A stretch of 64,000 nt of DNA from Fibrobacteria bacterium (GTDB taxonomy: Bacteria; Fibrobacterota; Fibrobacteria; UBA5070), in the NCBI GenBank assembly GCA_020633825.1, contig JACKCV010000001.1, positions 1,097,356-1,161,355 of the forward strand. The letters are read 5' to 3'. Each line of letters begins with the position of its first letter. Positions within the stretch are counted from its first letter, which is position 1. The position numbers and the translations under genes were made by a program. Positions 36,127-43,951 of this stretch are shown here, piece after piece. The notes beneath the pieces are model-generated. The model saw only the letters and a list, made by a program, of their open reading frames with translations. It was not told the origin of the DNA and searched no databases.

Positions 36127-36491
36127 TTCGGGACCTCCGGGTGGATTCTACGGCTTCGGGCGGACACCCGCCCGTCCAGGCCAGGGAGGTGTCGTCGCTT
36201 CAGGATGTGGTGGCCTCCCAAGGGAAGCCGGGTGCGAGATCGGAACGATTCGGATCCGGGGTTTGCTCGCCGACCCCGGGATCCGTGTCAGGATGGCGGT
36301 CGGGTCCGGGATGGATCGCCACCGGGATCCGGCCGTCCGACCGCGGTCCCTCCCTCGTGGAATCCCCGGACGTCGCCCACCGTCGGAAATCCTCGATTTC
36401 CGGTATCCGGGACGATCTGGCGATGCATCCTCCCGACTCCGAACTGAGGTCTTCCCGGTGTTGTGGTCATGGGACTCCTTCCGACGCCGAT

Positions 36492-36509
36492 CCACAGCGC
36501 CAGCTGTGG
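36492..36509. promoter_or_regulatory. Short palindrome upstream of GH30
   Basis: CCACAGC-GCCA-GCTGTGG, a perfect 7-bp inverted repeat about 370 bp upstream of the GH30 start. Role unknown; possible regulator-binding site. Confidence 0.3.
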
Positions 36510-36563
36510 TGGAACGGTCCCTGGAGTCTACGGGAATTCCCCCGACGAGGGGATTCGTCGAGG

Positions 36564-36596
36564 CGATTCCGTGTTGAAGAAAAGTCAACACGAATC
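36564..36596. promoter_or_regulatory. Strong inverted repeat between lipoprotein 3 and GH30
   Basis: CGTGTTGA and TCAACACG pair perfectly around AGAAAAG, and with one bulged base the stem grows to about 12 bp (GATT...AATC). It lies about 110 bp after the lipoprotein stop; either a transcript-end structure without a T run or an operator. Confidence 0.4.
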
Positions 36597-36706
36597 CCGT
36601 CGCGATGGCCGATACGCATCCGGGAGGGGATGGGTGCGCGCCGGATCCCCGCCCCCGGGGGGAGGGCGGCAGATCTTGTCAAACTGTCGGCGCCGACTTC
36701 GGGGCG

Positions 36707-37687
36707 CTACTGGAAATCGTCGGGACCGACTCCGAACAGGCGCAAGTCGTCGAGCCAGATGTCGCCGCCCCGGCTGCCGATGAAGGTGATGTGGGTCACC
36801 GAATCGCGGACCTCGTTCCAGGGGCGGTTGCCCCCCGGCGCATGGGCCGTGTCGAGGTCGGAGGGACGGATCCGCAATCGCGTCCAATTCGATGAAAGCG
36901 TATCGAGGTGCCAGGATTTGGTGTAGGTTCCCGCGTTGTCGAATTCGAAGGCGGTGAACATGGCGCTCGTTCCGCGGACCCAAACCACCAGGCTGTCGAG
37001 GGTGCGCAGCGAGACGCGACGCATGGGCCTGGTCAGGGGCACCTTGACCACGGCGTATTCCAGCCCCTCGGCCTGGAAGGTCATGTGGAGGGCGTATCCA
37101 CTCCGCTTCTGGCCCGCCGTGTCCTTCATGATGCCGAAGATCCGCGCCGAATCGCTGACGTCGGTTTCCCATGCGGGGAGGGTGGGAAGGAGCGCGGAGA
37201 AGGAGCCACCTTCGAAATCGTCGACCAGCACCGAGTTCAAGGCATGGATCTGCGCGGTGGGCAGGCCCTTCCAGGTGGAGGTCGAATCGCTGCGGCGGCC
37301 CTGGACGGTGTCGCCCCATTTCAGGACCAACCTGGCACGCTCCCGCAGGAGGGTGGAATCCAGTCGGACGCGGATGCGGCCGACCTGGGCTTGGGAATCC
37401 CAGACTTCCAGCTGGAAGGGGATCGGGCTCTCGTCTACGCGTTCGACGCGGAGATCCCGTCCATCGGGTGCGACCTTGGTGAAGTCGAAATTCTTCGCAT
37501 CCAGCAGCAGGGTGGCCACGGTCAGGCTGTCGACGGGACGATTCGTCGGGGGAAGGATGGAGTCGACGCGCAGCGTGCGCGCAGCGATGTCGCTTTCCGT
37601 CTCGACGGAGGTCCCGGCGCTGCGTTGGTCGATGCAGCCGGCGAAGGCGAATGCCAATGCGATGGAGAAGGCGAACCGGCGGGTCAT
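36707..37687 (-). CDS. Lipoprotein with DUF2341-like and carbohydrate-binding-like domains (partner of TIGR02147 copy 3)
   Basis: A 326-residue predicted lipoprotein (AFAGC lipobox, Cys18). Residues about 55-155 match DUF2341: FDFTKVAPDGRDLRVERVDESPIPFQLEVWDSQ, then RIRVRLD and a strand ending KWGD. A beta-sandwich then begins with VLVDDFEGGSF and ends IWLDDLRLFGV, the CBM11/CIA30-like pattern. It therefore has the same two-domain plan as the lipoprotein at 22492-23511, though overall identity is moderate. Its ATG overlaps the TIGR02147 stop as ATGA (37684-37687). No catalytic residues are seen. It is likely outer-membrane or periplasmic, and its position next to xylan enzymes suggests carbohydrate sensing or binding. 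Confidence 0.78.
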   Translation of the reverse strand: MTRRFAFSIALAFAFAGCIDQRSAGTSVETESDIAARTLRVDSILPPTNRPVDSLTVATLLLDAKNFDFTKVAPDGRDLRVERVDESPIPFQLEVWDSQAQVGRIRVRLDSTLLRERARLVLKWGDTVQGRRSDSTSTWKGLPTAQIHALNSVLVDDFEGGSFSALLPTLPAWETDVSDSARIFGIMKDTAGQKRSGYALHMTFQAEGLEYAVVKVPLTRPMRRVSLRTLDSLVVWVRGTSAMFTAFEFDNAGTYTKSWHLDTLSSNWTRLRIRPSDLDTAHAPGGNRPWNEVRDSVTHITFIGSRGGDIWLDDLRLFGVGPDDFQ

Positions 37688-38508
37688 GTGGTTTCCGGAG
37701 CTGGTGCCAAGGGGAATGCCGCCATGGCGATCTGCATCACCCGGTCGGGGCGGGTGACATCTTCGACGCGTTTCTGGACTTGTCGGCGGCACTCTCGCAG
37801 CATTTCCCTGATTTCGGTGGAGGCGGTTTCGTCGATGGCCACGGTCAAGGTGGAAATGTCCCGGGTTCCACGAGGGAACCGGTCGATGCTTTCCTGGGCC
37901 ATGGCCAGAATCTGCTTCTGGAATGCCCGCACCGCCCGGGATTTCTCGTCCCCCAGGGCCGTGAGGTGGGTTTGGGAGATCAGCAGCCGTCCGGAAGGCC
38001 CCTTCTTGACCAGTCCGAGATCGAGAAGAAGATCCAGCGCTTTCTTGACATCCTCCTCGGGAACGGTGGGGCAAAGACGGGCGGCCAGCTCCTTGGGGTT
38101 CGCCCGTCCTCCGGTCACGTCGATGAGGCAATGGATGGCGACGACCCACCAATCCTGGAAGAAGGCCAGGGTCTGGTCGTGGAGGTGCGAGCGGACCACA
38201 TCCCGAAGCGAAAGGGCCTTGTCGAGGATTTCCTGACGCGCCTTGGACTTCTTCTCCCTCTGGTAGGCGACGATGAGCTGGAAGTACTCCGCGTTCCGGC
38301 CTTTCAGGCCCAGGAATTCGATGGCTTGCGGGATGCAACGCCCTGGAAGATGGAGATCCTTGTGGATGATTCGAAAGGTGTAGCTCCCGTCCAACCCAAG
38401 GCGATCCCCCAGCATCCGGTAGGAGAAAAGCGGCATGGCCGCCTTGTGCTCCTCGAATGCGTCCTTGAGGATGTCCCTGTATTCCAGATAATCGAAGATC
38501 GGGCGCAT
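37684..38508 (-). CDS. TIGR02147/DUF4423 family protein, copy 3 (putative HTH regulator)
   Basis: A 274-residue cytoplasmic protein, third copy of the family in the window. Its N-terminus is MRPIFDYLEYRDILKDAFEEHK, followed by the HTH-like YRMLGDRLGLDGSYTFRIIHKDLHLPG. The middle region WWVVAIHCLIDV replaces the WHH motif of copies 1 and 2, so the motif is not invariant. The C-terminal half (AQESIDRFPRGTRDISTLTVAI...) is the regular DUF4423 helix bundle. It lies 6 nt downstream of a TATAGT and has no Shine-Dalgarno at normal spacing. Its stop overlaps the lipoprotein start by ATGA. Confidence 0.85.
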   Translation of the reverse strand: MRPIFDYLEYRDILKDAFEEHKAAMPLFSYRMLGDRLGLDGSYTFRIIHKDLHLPGRCIPQAIEFLGLKGRNAEYFQLIVAYQREKKSKARQEILDKALSLRDVVRSHLHDQTLAFFQDWWVVAIHCLIDVTGGRANPKELAARLCPTVPEEDVKKALDLLLDLGLVKKGPSGRLLISQTHLTALGDEKSRAVRAFQKQILAMAQESIDRFPRGTRDISTLTVAIDETASTEIREMLRECRRQVQKRVEDVTRPDRVMQIAMAAFPLAPAPETT

Positions 38509-38514
38509 CCCTCT

Positions 38515-38520
38515 ACTATA
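38515..38520 (-). promoter_or_regulatory. Putative -10 element for leaderless TIGR02147 copy 3
   Basis: TATAGT on the minus strand followed by six bases (agaggg) and the ATG at 38508; same geometry as at copies 1 and 2. No clear -35. Confidence 0.5.
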
Positions 38521-38679
38521 ACCTCAATGCCGCCAGGGCGTTTCCCGAACCCGACGCCCCCTCCTTGCTAGAATGACAACCTGGCCTCCCCGGTCCGCGA
38601 TGTCACGGCCCTCGATGGCTTCCGGGACCGAGGGCGCGGACGGAGGAAAGGGGGGCATTCCCAACGAGGGGACAGCACG

Positions 38680-38707
38680 AAAAAAGCCCGGGAGAAGCTC
38701 CCGGGCT
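38680..38707 (-). terminator. Intrinsic terminator of ilvC
   Basis: On the minus strand, AGCCCGGGAG pairs perfectly with CTCCCGGGCT around a 3-nt loop, and the stem runs straight into TTTTTT. It lies about 40 bp after the ilvC stop and is the clearest rho-independent terminator in the window. Confidence 0.9.
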
Positions 38708-38748
38708 CGTCGTCCAACCGATGGTATCCATCGGGAAGCACTTCGGAA

Positions 38749-39765
38749 TCAGTTGACTTCCTTGGCCTCGAACCACTTCATGTTGCGGCGCAGCTTCTTG
38801 CCGACTTCCTCGATCTGAAGCTTGCGTTCGGCCTTCTGGCGGGCGCGGAAGTTCTTCATGCCGTTCTTGTGCACCTCGTCCATCCAATCCTTGGCGAACT
38901 TGCCCTTCTGGATGTCGGTCAGGGCCTTCTTCATGGCCTTGCGGGTGGCGTCGGTCACGATCTTGGGGCCGGTGGTGTAGTCGCCGAACTCGGCGGTGTT
39001 GGAGATGGAGTAGCGCATGTACGACAGGCCGCCCTGGTACATGAGGTCCACGATGAGCTTCACTTCGTGCATGCACTCGAAGTAGGCCATCTCGGGGGCG
39101 TAGCCGGCATCGACCAGGGTCTGGAATCCACCCTTGATCAGCTCGGAAAGCCCACCGCAGAGCACCACCTGCTCGCCGAACAGATCGGTTTCGGTCTCTT
39201 CCTTGAAGGTGGTCTCGAAGACGCCGCCGCGCAGGGAGCCGATGCCCTTGGCGTGGGCGAGGGCCTTGGCCTTGGCCTTGCCGGTTGCGTCCTGGTGGAT
39301 GGCGATGAGGCCGGGCACGCCGCCACCCTTCTCGAATTCGGCACGCACCATGTGGCCGGGACCCTTGGGGGCGGACATGATCACGTCCACACCTTCGGGG
39401 GCCTGGATGTACTTGAAGTGGATGTTGAAGCCGTGCGAGAAGATGAGGGTCTTGCCCTTCTTCAGGTTGGGCAGGATGTCCTGCTCGTACACCTTGGCCT
39501 GCACTTCGTCGGGAAGGAGGATCTGGATGAAGTCGGCCTTGGCGGCGGCTTCGGCGGCGGTGAAGAGGGTCTTGCCGGGCTTGAAGCCGTGCTTGACCGC
39601 CAACTTGTAGTTGTCGGAGCCTTCGCGCTGGCCCACGATCACGTTGATCCCGGAATCGCGCAGATTCTGCGCCTGGGCGTGCCCCTGGGAGCCGTAGCCG
39701 ATCACGGCGATCGTCTTGTTCTTGAAGGGGGTGAGCGACCCATCCTTGATCGTGTAGACCTTCAT
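38749..39765 (-). CDS. ilvC: Ketol-acid reductoisomerase (class I)
   Basis: A 338-residue NADPH-dependent enzyme of valine, leucine and isoleucine synthesis that rearranges and reduces acetolactate. The dinucleotide loop is GYGSQG (23-28). The Mg2+-binding helices of the knotted C-terminal domain (FGEQVVLCGGLSELIKGGF and the FECMHEVKLIVDLMYQGG block) are intact. The length is that of the short class I form. The start at 39765 has AAGGAA about 6 nt upstream, better than the longer frame starting at 39798. No other ilv genes are adjacent. It has its own terminator, so it is a single-gene unit, divergent from the CBM48-type protein. Confidence 0.97.
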   Translation of the reverse strand: MKVYTIKDGSLTPFKNKTIAVIGYGSQGHAQAQNLRDSGINVIVGQREGSDNYKLAVKHGFKPGKTLFTAAEAAAKADFIQILLPDEVQAKVYEQDILPNLKKGKTLIFSHGFNIHFKYIQAPEGVDVIMSAPKGPGHMVRAEFEKGGGVPGLIAIHQDATGKAKAKALAHAKGIGSLRGGVFETTFKEETETDLFGEQVVLCGGLSELIKGGFQTLVDAGYAPEMAYFECMHEVKLIVDLMYQGGLSYMRYSISNTAEFGDYTTGPKIVTDATRKAMKKALTDIQKGKFAKDWMDEVHKNGMKNFRARQKAERKLQIEEVGKKLRRNMKWFEAKEVN

Positions 39766-39824
39766 CGCGTTTCCTTTTTCGTGTTTGTGTTGGTTCATCG
39801 GGAACCGATAGGGGGGAAATAGTA

Positions 39825-39858
39825 GAAACGCCCGACGATATGGGGCGTTCGGCGTTTC
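39825..39858. promoter_or_regulatory. Two mutually exclusive stem-loops in the ilvC leader/promoter region
   Basis: GAAACGCC (39825-39832) can pair with GGCGTTTC (39851-39858), or AACGCCC (39827-39833) with GGGCGTT (39843-39849). The arms overlap, so only one can form at a time. This lies about 60-95 bp upstream of ilvC and 125-160 bp upstream of the divergent gene. A regulatory switch is possible but unproven. Confidence 0.3.
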
Positions 39859-39984
39859 GAATCGACGATCCGCTGGAAAGGGAATGCCTCGTCGAATCCA
39901 TGGACGGAGGTATTGCCATTGGATCGAGGCAGTTCTACCTGAGAGTCAGGAATGATATCCTCAATCTCCAATGGAGGTTTGTCT

Positions 39985-40494
39985 ATGCCCGCAAAGAAAC
40001 CCGCAACCGTGAAGTCCGCCGCCAAGGCTCCTGCCGCCGCCAAGAAGAGTGCGCCCAAAGCCGCACCGGTGGCATCGGCTCCGGCGAAGAAGGCTCCTGT
40101 GAAAGCCGCGGCGAAAGCGCCCGCGAAGCCGGCCGTGGCCGCCAAGTCGGCGGCGAAGGCCCCTGTCGCCGCAGCTCCCGCCAAGAAGGCGCCGGTCAAG
40201 AAGGCCGCCGCGGTCGCCGCGAGCAAGGCCCCGGCCAAGAAGGTCGTGGTCCACTTCGAGAAGTTCAGCCCGGATTCGAACAGCGTCGAGATCGTCGGGT
40301 CCTTCAACAACTGGGAATTGGGGAGCAATCCCCTCAAGCGCGACGCCCGAGGGGTGTGGACCGGCAAGGTTTCCATGTTGCCCGGGACCTACGAATACAA
40401 GTTCGTGTTCGACGGAATCTCCTACGAAGCGGACCCGGAACGCGAGCAGGTTTGGGGGCCGTTCGGCGCCAACAACCTCCTTGTCGTGGTCTGA
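39985..40494 (+). CDS. Histone-H1-like Ala/Lys/Pro tail fused to a CBM48-like (glycogen-binding) domain
   Basis: A 169-residue protein in two parts. Residues 1-86 are almost only Ala, Lys, Pro, Val and Ser, with repeated AAKAP/PAKKAP units like the tails of bacterial histone H1-like proteins. Residues about 87-169 form a complete CBM48/AMPK-beta-type glycogen-binding domain (VEIVGSFNNWELGSNPLKR ... GVWTGKVSMLPGTYEYKFVFDG). The start at 39985 has GGAGG 7 nt upstream; a start 11 codons earlier lacks this. No signal peptide, so it is cytoplasmic. Taken literally, it could tie nucleic acid or another acidic polymer to glycogen; function is unknown. It is a single gene followed by the tandem repeat block. 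Confidence 0.75.
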   Translation: MPAKKPATVKSAAKAPAAAKKSAPKAAPVASAPAKKAPVKAAAKAPAKPAVAAKSAAKAPVAAAPAKKAPVKKAAAVAASKAPAKKVVVHFEKFSPDSNSVEIVGSFNNWELGSNPLKRDARGVWTGKVSMLPGTYEYKFVFDGISYEADPEREQVWGPFGANNLLVVV

Positions 40495-41565
40495 GGCGCG
40501 TCTCAGGGGACGCTCTCGCCCGTCTCACCGCTCGCCGTCCGCGAGGACGGCTTCGGGTTCGCCGACCTTCGATCGCCCTCCTGATCCACGCCTCAGACAT
40601 TCGGTGCGACGGGCTGCGACGCGTGGAGAACGCTGGCTCGCGGCCGTGACGGTGGTTGGTGAGGGCGGGGAGGTCGCGCAGTGACTGGCGGCGACGCTTC
40701 GCTGGCCGCGTGGAGAACGTAGGCTCGCGACCTTGACGGCGGTTGTCGAGGGCAGGGAGGTCGCGCGGTGGATGGCGGCGACGCTTCGCTGGCCGCGTGG
40801 GGCGTTGACGGCGGTTGGTGAGGGCGGGGAGGTCGCGCGGTGACTGGCGGCGACGCTTCGCGGGCCGCGTGGAGAACGCGGGCTCGCGACCGTGTCGGCG
40901 GTTGGTGGGAGCAGGGGAGGTCGCGCGGTGGATGGTGGCGACGCTTCGCTGGCCGCGTGGGGCACACAGGCTCGCGACCTTGACGGCGGTTGGTGAGGGC
41001 GGGAGGTCGCGCGGTGGATGGCGGCGACGCTTCGCGGGCCGCGTGGGGCACAGGCTCGCGACCTTGACGGCGGTTGGTGAGGGCGGGGAGGTCGCGCGGT
41101 GAATGGCGGCGACGCTTCGCTGGCCGCGTGGAGAACGCTGGCTCGCGACCTTGACGGGGGGTCGAGGGCGGGGAGGTCGCGCGGTGAATGGCGGCGACGC
41201 TTCGCTGGCCGCGTGGAGAACGCTGGCTCGCGACCTTGACGGCGGTTGTCGAGGGCGGGGAGGTCGCGGGCGGCGACGCTTCGCTGGCCGCGTGGAGAAC
41301 GCTGGCTCGCGACCTTGACGGCGGTTGTCGAGGGCGGGGAGGTCGCGCGGTGACTGGCGGCGACGTTTCGCTGGCCGCGTGGAGCACGCAGGCTCGCGGC
41401 CGTGAAGGCGGTTGGTGAGGGCGGGGAGGTCGCGCGGTGTTGGCGGGGGATGGATGTGGGTTGCGAAATTGGCCGGAGGATCGGGGGCGTTGGTGGTGGA
41501 GTGGGAGGGATGTGTGGCGGAAAGTGGGCCGGAGGCGGGGTTTGGAACACTAATTTCGGTGTCTG
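40495..41565. other. Gene-free region holding a tandem-repeat array
   Basis: 1071 bp between the CBM48-type gene and the AraC-type gene. The centre is the repeat array at 40610-41440. Long open frames cross it on both strands but are products of the repeats' composition; none has a ribosome-binding site or family similarity. The last 120 bp should hold the promoter of the regulator. Confidence 0.75.
40610..41440. repeat. Tandem array of about nine to ten imperfect ~87-bp units
   Basis: The core GCGGCGACGCTTCGCTGGCC recurs, with small changes, at about 40691, 40778, 40850, 40938, 41024, 41109, 41194, 41273 and 41360, giving spacings of 72-88 bp, most often 85-88. Each unit also has TGGAGAACGCTGGCTCGCG, CCTTGACGGCGGTTG and GAGGGCGGGGAGGTCGC. 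The whole unit is conserved, with no variable spacer, so it is a minisatellite rather than a CRISPR. Units differ by point changes and by deletions of about 1-15 bp. Confidence 0.9.
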
Positions 41566-42765
41566 ATGAGTTGGCTTGCCCGCATTCGAGAAACCGATTC
41601 AAGAACTTCGCTCCTCGCCTTGCTTTGGATCCTGGTCGGGCTGGGTGCGGGATTCCTCGGTAGTCGCCAATCGTTGCAGATCTGGCCCGCTCCGTTGCGG
41701 GTGATTCCCTTCGGGGACGAGGACAATGGAGGGCATTCCGTCGCGTGGATCGACACGGCCGACCGGATCTTGTCCGTTGCGTTCCGTCTCGACTCGGGCG
41801 CGCAGTATCCGGTCGCGGGGGGAGTGGTCTTCCTGGGGGCGGACAGCGAAGCGGTCGATCTTTCCGAGGGAACTCTGGAAATGGAGTTGGCCACCAGTCG
41901 AATCCCCTCCTTCCGGCTGTGCCTGGTGGAGCATCTGCCCGGCTACACGCGTGACGACCAGTGGCAAACCGCCAGGTATGAATGCGCCGATCGGGAGCTG
42001 TTGCCGGGTACATCCCGATACAGTTTCCCGATCCAGGATTTCCTGACTCCCGCTTGGTGGTACGTGGCCTCCGGTTTGCGTCTCTCCCAGATCGGGCCGG
42101 AAAAGCGATCCCGGATCGTGCGGTTCGTGCTGCAAAGTGCGGAGGGGACCCCGATCGGCGAGCACTACACCCTGAAGATCCGGTCCATCCGGCTGCGAGG
42201 CACCCGGGTCTGGGCTCTGCTGCTGGGGATCCTGTCCGGGTTGGTCGCGGCGGGACTGCAGCTGCGGTTCGGCGCATCACCCAGGCGCGGCATCGCATCC
42301 GCCGAGGCCCATCCACCCACGACCGGAGGGAAGGGCCCGTTGGATCGGACCTCCGTCGCTTTCCAACCCGTGGAAGCCGTCTCCTACTCCGATCGGGAGC
42401 GGGATGCGGTGGTGGAATGCATCGCCAAGGAATTCATCGACCCGGAGCTGTCCCTGGAACGTGTGGCCCGATCCACCGGTGTTCCCTTGGATCGGGTCAC
42501 CGCGCATCTTCGCGCAAGTTCCGGACTGTTGTTCAAGGCCTATCTCAATCGTGTGCGAGGGGAAGCGGCGCGGAAACTCCTGCTGGAGACCGATCTTCCG
42601 GTCGCCGAGATCGCCACCAAGGTGGGATACGGAAGCGTTCCCCACTTCAATCGCGTCTTCCGGGAGCTGTTCGACACCACCCCGACGGCCCTTCGGGAAG
42701 GTGCCGCTTCCACGGGCTCCGATCCCGCCCCGGTCGCTTCGGGAGAATCAAGCGGCGAATCCTGA
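41566..42765 (+). CDS. Membrane-anchored AraC-family regulator with an extracytoplasmic sensor domain
   Basis: A 399-residue protein with membrane segments at about residues 14-33 and 214-233. The 180 residues between them face the periplasm and form a beta-rich domain that looks like a CIA30/CBM-type sandwich (AFRLDSGAQYPVAGGVVFLG ... YTLKIRSIRLRG). The cytoplasmic part ends in an AraC double HTH (about 280-378) with the family signature VAEIATKVGYGSVPHFNRVFRELFDTTPTALR. This arrangement is a one-component transmembrane sensor, probably for a carbohydrate, controlling genes directly. There is no clear Shine-Dalgarno before the ATG. Candidate targets are the nearby polysaccharide genes, which is inference. 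Confidence 0.82.
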   Translation: MSWLARIRETDSRTSLLALLWILVGLGAGFLGSRQSLQIWPAPLRVIPFGDEDNGGHSVAWIDTADRILSVAFRLDSGAQYPVAGGVVFLGADSEAVDLSEGTLEMELATSRIPSFRLCLVEHLPGYTRDDQWQTARYECADRELLPGTSRYSFPIQDFLTPAWWYVASGLRLSQIGPEKRSRIVRFVLQSAEGTPIGEHYTLKIRSIRLRGTRVWALLLGILSGLVAAGLQLRFGASPRRGIASAEAHPPTTGGKGPLDRTSVAFQPVEAVSYSDRERDAVVECIAKEFIDPELSLERVARSTGVPLDRVTAHLRASSGLLFKAYLNRVRGEAARKLLLETDLPVAEIATKVGYGSVPHFNRVFRELFDTTPTALREGAASTGSDPAPVASGESSGES

Positions 42766-42948
42766 TCCCCCCCCCCCGCGTCGAGGGGGCGATTCCTCGT
42801 TTCGGCGATGGGGGGAATCCCGCTGATGCCCACCTGGATTCGATCGTCGGCAGACTGGATGCCCAACGGCCCGTAGCCAACCTGGCCGGGTCGGGAGCCG
42901 TCCCCGGAGTGGTGAGGCCCGGATGCGGTGGGATCCCGGGGGCGCGAT

Positions 42949-43371
42949 CTATGGGGAAGGTGGTCGGTGGGTGGATGCCGGGGTTCGTCCCTCCCGATCG
43001 AGGAGCCAGGCGGACAGGCAACCCGAGGTGTACATGACCAGATCGGAAACCTGGAAGGTGGTCCCGATCACGATGCTGGGAAGGCTTCCGCGTTCGAAAC
43101 CGAGACGATCGGCGAGGGAAAAGGCCTGGGCGATCTCCACGGCGAAGGCCAGGACGAGGATGCCGATGGCCAGAGGAGTGGCCTTCCATCGGGGACGGAT
43201 CCATTTGGCCAGGGAATACAAAAGGATCACCACCAGGAAATCCCCCAGATCGGCACGGACGAAGGGGACTCGGGACCAGACCGTGGCGATCAGGCACTCC
43301 ACCAGGAGCAGCGATCCGGACAGGATTCCCCAGCCCAGGCGGGAAGGGGATCGAACAAGGGAAGGTTTCAT
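42949..43371 (-). CDS. DUF2809-like integral membrane protein
   Basis: A 140-residue protein with four to five hydrophobic segments. The motifs RADLGDFLVVILLYSL, AFAVEIAQAF and IVIGTTFQVSDLVMYTSGCLSAW match the DUF2809 family of small membrane proteins, of unknown function. The start at 43371 is preferred over one 26 codons upstream because it begins just before the first membrane segment. It is divergent from the GreA-like gene and convergent with the AraC-type gene. Confidence 0.7.
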   Translation of the reverse strand: MKPSLVRSPSRLGWGILSGSLLLVECLIATVWSRVPFVRADLGDFLVVILLYSLAKWIRPRWKATPLAIGILVLAFAVEIAQAFSLADRLGFERGSLPSIVIGTTFQVSDLVMYTSGCLSAWLLDREGRTPASTHRPPSP

Positions 43372-43447
43372 GGAGCGTCGTCGGCGAATGGGGGTGGGAA
43401 GTCGGGAGTAGGCATCGCATCGGAGTCGCACTACCATTGGAGGAAGC

Positions 43448-43951
43448 ATGCCGACCCGTCACCACAGCAACGATACTCACCCGCCTCGCGCGGAAGGCGG
43501 GACGGATTGGAAGCGGACGGTCCTCGAGGTCTGGGAACAGGAATTCTTGCGCAAGAAGGGGGAGGCGCATCGCGAGCTGGCCTTGCTCGACGAGGCCGCA
43601 TCCGCGGAAACCAAGAGCAGTGCCGGGGACAAATACGAGACGGCGCGCGAGATGTTCGCCCAAGCCCGGGTCCAACACCGCAAATCCCTCGAGGAGAGCC
43701 TGGACGCCTTGGCCTGGCTCGAACGACAGAAAATGACGCCTCCGGCCGAGCATGTGCGCGCGGGGGCTCTGGTGCGCCTGGATGGCGAGTGGATCCTCGT
43801 GGGCCCCCTCGTCGCCAAGGTCGTGGTCCAGGGCGTTCCCGTGCAGGGAATGTCCCTGGCCAGTCCGAGAGGGCAGGTCCTCAAGGGGGCTCGGGTCGGG
43901 GAAACGCGGCGATTCCGCGAGGTGGCCGTGGCCGTCCAGGAAATCCTGTGA
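43448..43951 (+). CDS. GreA/GreB-like C-terminal-domain protein
   Basis: A 167-residue cytoplasmic protein. A helical N-terminus (about 20-95) has the signature SSAGDKYETAREM, seen in short GreA-like proteins of the Bacteroidetes/FCB group. The second half (about 100-167) is the FKBP-like fold of the GreA/GreB C-terminus (VRAGALVRLDGEWILVGPLVAKVVV ... SPRGQVLKGARVGE). The classic acidic GreA coiled-coil tip is not evident, so cleavage-factor activity is doubtful and a role as an RNA-polymerase secondary-channel or ribosome-linked factor is possible. Its TGA overlaps the GTG of the nuclease gene. Confidence 0.75.
   Translation: MPTRHHSNDTHPPRAEGGTDWKRTVLEVWEQEFLRKKGEAHRELALLDEAASAETKSSAGDKYETAREMFAQARVQHRKSLEESLDALAWLERQKMTPPAEHVRAGALVRLDGEWILVGPLVAKVVVQGVPVQGMSLASPRGQVLKGARVGETRRFREVAVAVQEIL

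Larger units (their letters stand above)
36127..36706. other. Intergenic region upstream of GH30
   Basis: 580 bp with no credible gene. It carries the GH30 promoter region and two inverted repeats (36492-36509 and 36564-36596), either of which could be an operator or the terminator of the third TIGR02147-lipoprotein unit. Confidence 0.65.

Noticed and set aside
36707..38508. Anti-sigma/sigma factor pair
   Set aside because: The TIGR02147 protein has no sigma-70 regions and the lipoprotein has no zinc-binding anti-sigma motif; the pairing resembles such systems only in layout.
40610..41440. CRISPR array
   Set aside because: Units are 72-88 bp apart and conserved along their whole length; there are no unique spacers of constant size and no cas genes in the window.
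40525..41550. Long minus-strand repetitive protein gene across the tandem repeats
   Set aside because: It is open because the repeat unit is stop-free in that frame; no ribosome-binding site, no family match, very biased Pro/Ser/Arg composition, and equally long frames exist in other phases.
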